NCBI GenBank assembly: GCA_910592205.1
Contig: CAJVPJ010000662.1
Location: 1-19,497, forward strand
DNA length: 19,497 bases
Source: Paraglomus occultum
Lineage: Eukaryota > Glomeromycota > Glomeromycetes > Paraglomerales > Paraglomeraceae
Direction of reading: 5' to 3'
The notes under the pieces are model-generated. The model did no database searches. It was given only the letters and a program-made list of their open reading frames with translations, and was not told the origin of the DNA. Each line of letters begins with the position of its first letter. Positions within the stretch are counted from its first letter, which is position 1. The position numbers and the translations under genes are program-made. Positions 16,427 through 19,497 of the stretch are shown here, in pieces.

Positions 16427-16804
16427 TTAAAGCACTCTCATTTGCTTTATTTTAAATAAGTCTTTCACTGCTTCTTCCAATTCTTCTAAATTCTTAGTTC
16501 TTAAACTTCATAAGCCCGCTCGTAAGATTTCACTTTTGGAGGGATAAATACCTTTTTTATTTAGTTTATTTTTTAAATTTTCCATTAACTCAGCTTCTTC
16601 ATTAGATAACGTAAGAGAAGCCTTCGCAGTTGCTAAATGAGAACCAACAATTTTAACCCCTTTTTTAACCGCTCGTTTAGTTTTTTGCCAAGTTGAACTC
16701 TGACGAACTTGGTTGATTTTTTCTTTCCCAGCTTGGGCAATTTCTTTTATTTTGTGTGCGGTTTTATTGGCTTTTTGTTTTCAGGAACTTGGTTTTTTGT
16801 TCAT
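16427..16804 (-). CDS. ribbon-helix-helix protein with basic N-terminus
   Basis: The gene encodes 125 residues, ATG 16804 and TAA 16427-16429, two TGA-Trp codons. Residues 1-55 are strongly basic (Lys-rich, helical). From about 60 to 105 the pattern Ala-Ser-Leu-Thr-Leu-Ser, helix, Lys-Ser-Glu-Ile-Leu-Arg-Ala-Gly-Leu is that of a CopG/ParG-like ribbon-helix-helix DNA-binding domain, and the C-terminus is a short acidic helix. Such proteins control plasmid copy number, partition or conjugation genes. It lies between structured intergenic regions and near a primase-like gene, consistent with a replication or partition regulator, but no partition ATPase is in the window. There is no toxin gene adjacent. 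Confidence 0.7.
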
Positions 16805-16880
16805 AAGTTTTTAATTTTAAGTGATTGAGGTTTTGAAAATTAATTTGCCAAGTATTTAGGGAGTAAAAAACCAAAGAATT

Positions 16881-16970
16881 AGGGAGTTTTAGGTTAGTTT
16901 TCTTAAATGTTCACATTTAAAAGCAAATAAAAAAAGGCGTTATCCAGTGGGGTTTTTATTGAGTACTCAG
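16881..16970 (+). repeat. dispersed ~90-bp element, copy B
   Basis: This is the partner of 12465-12551. Here the hairpin is perfect: TTAAATGT (16903-16910), TC, ACATTTAA (16913-16920). In copy A the same stem is kept through a G-T pair and a single bulged base, which suggests the structure is maintained. The GGTTTTTATTGAGTACTCAG block follows. Confidence 0.65.
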
Positions 16971-17082
16971 TAGCCAAGAATAAGTATTCAAAACTTACCC
17001 TAACGTTTAGACTTTCCTTTACCAACTTTCATAAAGAAAATTACCACTTCCTTTATCTTAATACCAACCCCTACAACCAAAG

Positions 17083-17102
17083 GTTGTAATCATTTTCTGT
17101 CA
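17083..17102 (+). repeat. 20-bp iteron-like repeat, copy 1
   Basis: GTTGTAATCATTTTCTGTCA, identical to copy 2 at 17430-17449. It lies 297 bases beyond the stop codon of the primase-like gene, outside coding sequence. Confidence 0.7.
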
Positions 17103-17398
17103 CTTAACTTATCCCCTCCTCTCCTCCTACCAATAGCCTACTGCTAATATCTTAAAATTAATTTAGGATATGTAAAGACTAGTTGGTAAGAGGAGACCTC
17201 CTACGCAATGAGCCTAGGGCGGGTTTTTCATTCGCCCTAATTAGAGTATTTTCAGGTATAACACCACTCTAATCACTGCCTCATAGTTGAGCTTCAATTT
17301 CTAACTTTCTTTCTTATTCCGATAGTTGGTTAGTTGGGAAGTGTAAAATACTTTCCCAAAATAGACAATAATTAAAAAAAAAGCGTAATGCCCCCTAA

Positions 17399-18262
17399 TT
17401 ACTGCCTATTTTGTGAATTTATTCCTTGGGTTGTAATCATTTTCTGTCAGGGTGGTTCTTTCACCGGAATATATAAGGTTTCTTTAAAGGTGTTATAATC
17501 ATTTTCTGTAATGATTTTTGGTTCTGATTTCAAGCAAAATAAGTGTTCTCTAATACTCTTATATTCAATTCCACTAATCTCAGTTAATTTAGCAAAGAAT
17601 TCTTCACTATTTTTCCAAATCTGATTCTGATAAGGAAAAAAAGTTCCTCAGGCTTTATATTCATAATAACCTAAAAACTTGCCTTCTTTATCATAATAAG
17701 CATTTCCGGGCAACATTACTTCACCACTTAGTTTAGCATCACCAATTTTCTGATTTTGGTAGTAAAGAGTTCCTGTTTTTAAATTTCCTAGATTTCTAAC
17801 TGGAACTGGTATTCTAATATGACCTTTGGGACTTTTGACATAACCGCATCTTAATTGCTTAGCAAGTTTAGTTCAGCCTTTTTGGTCGATATCTAATCAA
17901 ACAACAGCACAGTGATTTCAGTTGTCTTCATAAATCCGAACGCAACCTCTTGGTAAGTTATTTAAGTCTAGTTTTTTGGGGTATCAGTAATTATCAGCAT
18001 TTCAGTTTTTAATTACTGGGTGCTTTAATTTAGTTGGAACTGGAACAAAAGAACGATTATTAACTAATAACTTTAAAAGGAGGTTTTGTTTGGTTTGTTG
18101 AAAAAGAGAAAGAGGTTTAACTGGTTTATTGGTTTTTAAAAATGCTCTTCTTTCTTTATTTTTAGCAACAATATAAGCAAGACGCTTGTGGTTATACTGT
18201 TTTCAGTATTTTTTTGATTTTTTGTGAGGAACTTTTATTCCTTGAACGCTTGGAAGGTTCAT
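17399..18262 (-). CDS. larger primase-polymerase-like protein, probable replication protein
   Basis: The gene encodes 287 residues, ATG 18262 and TAA 17399-17401, many TGA-Trp codons. Residues 1-85 are basic. The core has Val-Val-Trp-Leu-Asp124-Ile-Asp126, Lys-Ser-Pro-Lys-Gly-His148-Ile-Arg, Gly174-Asp175 and Val-Met-Leu-Pro-Gly-Asn at 182-187. The order of motifs and the Leu-Tyr-Tyr-Gln segment match the smaller protein at 12597-13088, so both belong to one archaeo-eukaryotic-primase-like family. Here the usual Gly-Ser-x-His is replaced by Pro-Gly-Asn-Ala-Tyr, so catalysis is less sure. The last ~90 residues are extra and their DNA contains two of the three 20-bp repeats. The leader is unusually structured, suggesting tight control, as for plasmid initiators. 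Confidence 0.75.
17430..17449 (+). repeat. 20-bp iteron-like repeat, copy 2
   Basis: Identical to copy 1. It lies within the last codons of the primase-like gene (minus strand), so it is also translated. Confidence 0.7.
17492..17511 (+). repeat. 20-bp iteron-like repeat, copy 3
   Basis: GTTATAATCATTTTCTGTAA, 18 of 20 bases as copies 1 and 2. It lies 62 bases from copy 2 and is translated in a different reading frame from copy 2, so the similarity is not due to a repeated peptide. Confidence 0.7.
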
Positions 18263-18390
18263 AAGATTATTAATTTAGCTCTAGCCAGTTCCGAGAACCT
18301 TCCGAGAACTGAAACTAACTAAGAACCCTTAGCCCAAATTAGTCCCAAGAATAAGACTAACCTAATCAGCACTAGGGCTAAATTGACAAT
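18263..18390 (-). promoter_or_regulatory. multibranch leader with start-codon anti-pairing of the primase-like gene
   Basis: Outer arms AATTTAGCTCTAG (18272-18284) and CTAGGGCTAAATT (18372-18384) pair over 13 positions with one G-T. Inside are CAGTTC/GAACTG (18286-18311), CTAAG/CTTAG (18319-18332) and TTAGTC/GACTAA (18339-18360). An alternative pairing joins GAACCTTCC (18295-18303) with GGAAGGTTC (18252-18260), which covers the G of the start codon and the first codons; another joins TTAGCCC (18329-18335) with GGGCTAA (18375-18381). Two mutually exclusive folds over a start codon indicate translational control. Confidence 0.6.
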
Positions 18391-18391
18391 C

Positions 18392-18407
18392 TATATAGTA
18401 TATTTTA
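18392..18407 (-). promoter_or_regulatory. likely promoter of the primase-like gene
   Basis: On the minus strand a TATACT hexamer (18402-18397) would start transcription near 18390, a few bases before the first arm of the leader structure. The 16 bases TATATAGTATATTTTA are identical to 9085-9100, which also lies upstream of a minus-strand gene. No clear -35 is visible. Confidence 0.5.
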
Positions 18408-18770
18408 CTAATCAGGATAACCATCTCTAACTCATAATCAATCTGAACTGTTTTTTTCAAACCAAAAGACTAATAAATACCTTTTATCTCCATACTCAAT
18501 TCCTTTCGGCACAAAAACATCTGGTCAATTAGGCTTTTTCTTCGGTTCGGGTTTTATTATTTCACCATTTAGTTTCCTCATTATTTCTAATATCTTTTCA
18601 TTAGTCATAACATCGCTATGTTCTAATTTATAGTGGTCAGTGATGGTTATTTTAGTAATAGTTTGTTCGTTAAAGATTATAGGAGTTAGAAGCAAATAAG
18701 TTCACTGCCATTCTTTATCAACTTCGCTAAATTCCTCATTGGTTAACTTAGACCACTTTTCTTTTGCCAT
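18408..18770 (-). CDS. small Trp-rich protein overlapping the XRE gene
   Basis: The gene encodes 120 residues, ATG 18770 and TAG 18408-18410, with four TGA-Trp codons in addition to TGG ones. It starts 23 bases inside the end of the XRE regulator gene, so the two are almost certainly co-transcribed and coupled. The sequence is mixed charged/aromatic with a Lys-Pro-Glu-Pro-Lys-Lys-Lys-Pro linker around residue 78 and a Leu-Leu-Val-Phe-Trp-Phe strand near the end. No signal peptide or membrane helix. Position next to an XRE protein is that of a toxin-antitoxin partner, but no toxin family motif is recognised. Confidence 0.65.
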
Positions 18771-19128
18771 TTAAATCTCTATCTTTAATTATTCCAATTA
18801 TCAATGGTTCAAATTTAAATAACTTGCTTGCGTAAGTCATTAATCTATCCAAAGTAAAGTAATCAATGCGGTAATGTAAAATATCCTCAGTTTCAGCCAA
18901 GGTTATTTCCATTTGTTTGGCTAATTCCTCATCAGTGAGTTTATGTTTACGCTGATAAATTAAGATTTCTCGGCAGAGTTCATGCTTACTCTTTTGTAAA
19001 GGAGTTGGATTTTTAGGTAAAATCCAAGAACCTCCTTGATAGTGCGGACTGGATAATTGGTTAAGGTATTCTTTGAATTCTTTGTCGGGATATTGGCTTT
19101 GATTGAAAGTTTTAACTACTTTTTTCAT
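18748..19128 (-). CDS. XRE-type helix-turn-helix regulator (HigA2-like)
   Basis: The gene encodes 126 residues, ATG 19128 and TAA 18748-18750; no TGA is needed. Residues 1-40 contain a Ser-Pro-His-Tyr-Gln-Gly-Gly-Ser-Trp-Ile-Leu-Pro segment. Residues about 45-105 form the helix-turn-helix: Leu-Cys-Arg-Glu-Ile-Leu, Leu-Thr-Asp-Glu-Glu-Leu-Ala-Lys-Gln-Met, Leu-Ala-Glu-Thr-Glu-Asp-Ile-Leu and Phe-Thr-Leu-Asp-Arg-Leu. This matches XRE/HigA2-type antitoxin-like regulators found in obligate intracellular bacteria. A TATAAT box (minus strand, 19140-19135) lies only six bases before the ATG, so the mRNA may be leaderless. The overlapping downstream gene is its likely partner. Confidence 0.8.
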   Translation of the reverse strand: MKKVVKTFNQSQYPDKEFKEYLNQLSSPHYQGGSWILPKNPTPLQKSKHELCREILIYQRKHKLTDEELAKQMEITLAETEDILHYRIDYFTLDRLMTYASKLFKFEPLIIGIIKDRDLNGKRKVV

Positions 19129-19134
19129 ACTACT

Positions 19135-19140
19135 ATTATA
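19135..19140 (-). promoter_or_regulatory. -10 box of the XRE gene
   Basis: A perfect TATAAT on the minus strand ends six bases before the ATG at 19128. With the usual -10 to start distance, transcription would begin at or next to the start codon, giving a leaderless message. Confidence 0.55.
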
Positions 19141-19248
19141 AACCTCTGTCGCTGGGGCTTTAATCTATTTTACCCATACTCCTCACAGAAAAACCAACTA
19201 ACCATACCCCCTCCTCACACACTCAATTCATTTTCTCACGAAAATAAA

Positions 19249-19497
19249 CTAGATATATCCTCGACGGATATATTCCCTAAACTTCTTCCTCTGCCACCCC
19301 ACCATTCTCCCATAAAACCTCCTCCCAATACACCCCAAACACAATTCCGGACATAAAACATGCTCCTTTTCATGCTTCCCACAATGTCATTTCCCTCAGG
19401 CTTCCCAGCCTAAATTTAGAATATTCAGATGTCCATAATCACAGAATTCTAAGTCTAATATCTTAATATCTTTAATCCTCTGATACTCCTCTTGGCT
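19249..19497 (-). CDS. zinc-ribbon family protein, short copy (N-terminus cut by window edge)
   Basis: An open frame of 82 residues plus TAG 19249-19251 reaches the right edge on a codon boundary, apparently three codons short of the start by comparison with the copy at 14117-14584. Its first 25 codons are DNA-identical to that copy (19421-19497). It keeps the first cysteine group and the last Gly-Arg-Met-Val-Gly-Trp-Gln-Arg-Lys-Lys-Phe-Arg-Glu-Tyr segment but lacks about 68 central residues, including the middle Cys-x-x-Cys pair. The frame is preserved across the join, so a shorter protein is made. One of the first ribbon's cysteines is also changed (Cys-Gly-Lys-His). Confidence 0.68.
19421..19497. 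repeat. 77-bp perfect repeat of 14499-14575
   Basis: These bases are identical to 14499-14575, in the same orientation, and the match runs to the window edge, so the true repeat may be longer. It covers the 5' coding part of two zinc-ribbon family genes. Confidence 0.9.

Larger units (their letters stand above)
16805..17398. other. long gene-free region; candidate replication origin
   Basis: Nearly 600 bases without a gene between the ribbon-helix-helix gene and the second primase-like gene. It holds dispersed-repeat copy B (16881-16970), one copy of the 20-bp repeat (17083-17102) preceded by a TACAACC/GGTTGTA hairpin, and stems TAGGGCG/CGCCCTA (17215-17239), ATTAGAGT/ACTCTAAT (17240-17273) and TTGGGAA/TTCCCAA (17334-17359). 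Structured DNA beside a replication protein gene and its iteron-like repeats is typical for plasmid origins; this is inference. Confidence 0.45.

Noticed and set aside
1-19497. Genetic code 25 (TGA as glycine) instead of code 4
   Set aside because: TGA codons fall at positions where families conserve Trp (kinase Cys-Trp, HigB Phe-Lys-Trp, MazF Gly-Glu-Ile-Trp), so Trp fits and Gly does not.
1-19497. tRNA, rRNA or CRISPR arrays
   Set aside because: I saw no T-loop consensus with matching stems, no rRNA-like blocks and no evenly spaced direct repeats; the 20-bp repeats are three only and unevenly spaced.

Overview
The window reads as DNA of a mollicute-like bacterium that decodes TGA as tryptophan. 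It is AT-rich. Almost every long reading frame becomes continuous only if TGA is read through, and every stop codon I assign is TAA or TAG. The decisive sites are family-conserved tryptophans written as TGA, such as the Cys-Trp near the end of the protein kinase domain (codon at 5817-5819) and the Phe-Lys-Trp of the HigB-like toxin. The kinase has the architecture of the very large kinase families of arbuscular mycorrhizal fungi (zinc ribbon, kinase domain, DLG instead of DFG). Together with leucine-rich-repeat (LRR), ankyrin and OTT_1508-type deaminase genes, this suggests a mycoplasma-related endobacterium of Glomeromycotina ('Candidatus Moeniiplasma glomeromycotorum' or a relative). The code is read from the sequence; the host and organism name are inference.

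Layout. Positions 1-1112 (minus) hold a HigB/HigA toxin-antitoxin pair, with higA running off the left edge, and a small HEXXH protein. Positions 1255-3946 (minus) hold a small basic KGG protein, an ankyrin protein and a 524-residue deaminase-fold protein. Positions 4323-8069 (plus) are a divergent three-gene operon: LRR/zinc-ribbon/kinase fusion, LRR/coiled-coil protein and a tiny coiled-coil protein, closed by a good intrinsic terminator. Positions 8199-9038 (minus) hold a cysteine-rich multi-zinc-ribbon protein, facing a broken small gene at 9119-9448. Positions 9673-12271 (plus) are a second cassette: LRR protein, ankyrin protein, deaminase. The ankyrin-deaminase pair is therefore present twice, with paralogous members in the same order.

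From about 12.5 kb to the right edge the window looks like a plasmid or an integrated mobile element. It has two small primase-polymerase-like proteins with a DxD motif (12597-13088 and 17399-18262), a ribbon-helix-helix protein, a MazE/MazF-like pair whose toxin is frameshifted in a poly-A tract, an XRE regulator with an overlapping small partner, a glycine-rich protein overlapping a zinc-ribbon membrane protein, and two more copies of the zinc-ribbon family that share a 77-base identical block.

Several intergenic regions are unusually structured. A perfect-complement pseudoknot lies at 16046-16137. A multibranch leader in front of the second primase gene can also pair with its start codon. 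There is a three-copy 20-bp repeat in and after the 3' end of that gene, and a dispersed ~90-bp element with a conserved hairpin at 12465-12551 and 16881-16970. The main candidates for undescribed biology are the duplicated ankyrin-deaminase cassette beside fungal-type LRR/kinase genes and the RNA or origin structures around the replication genes.
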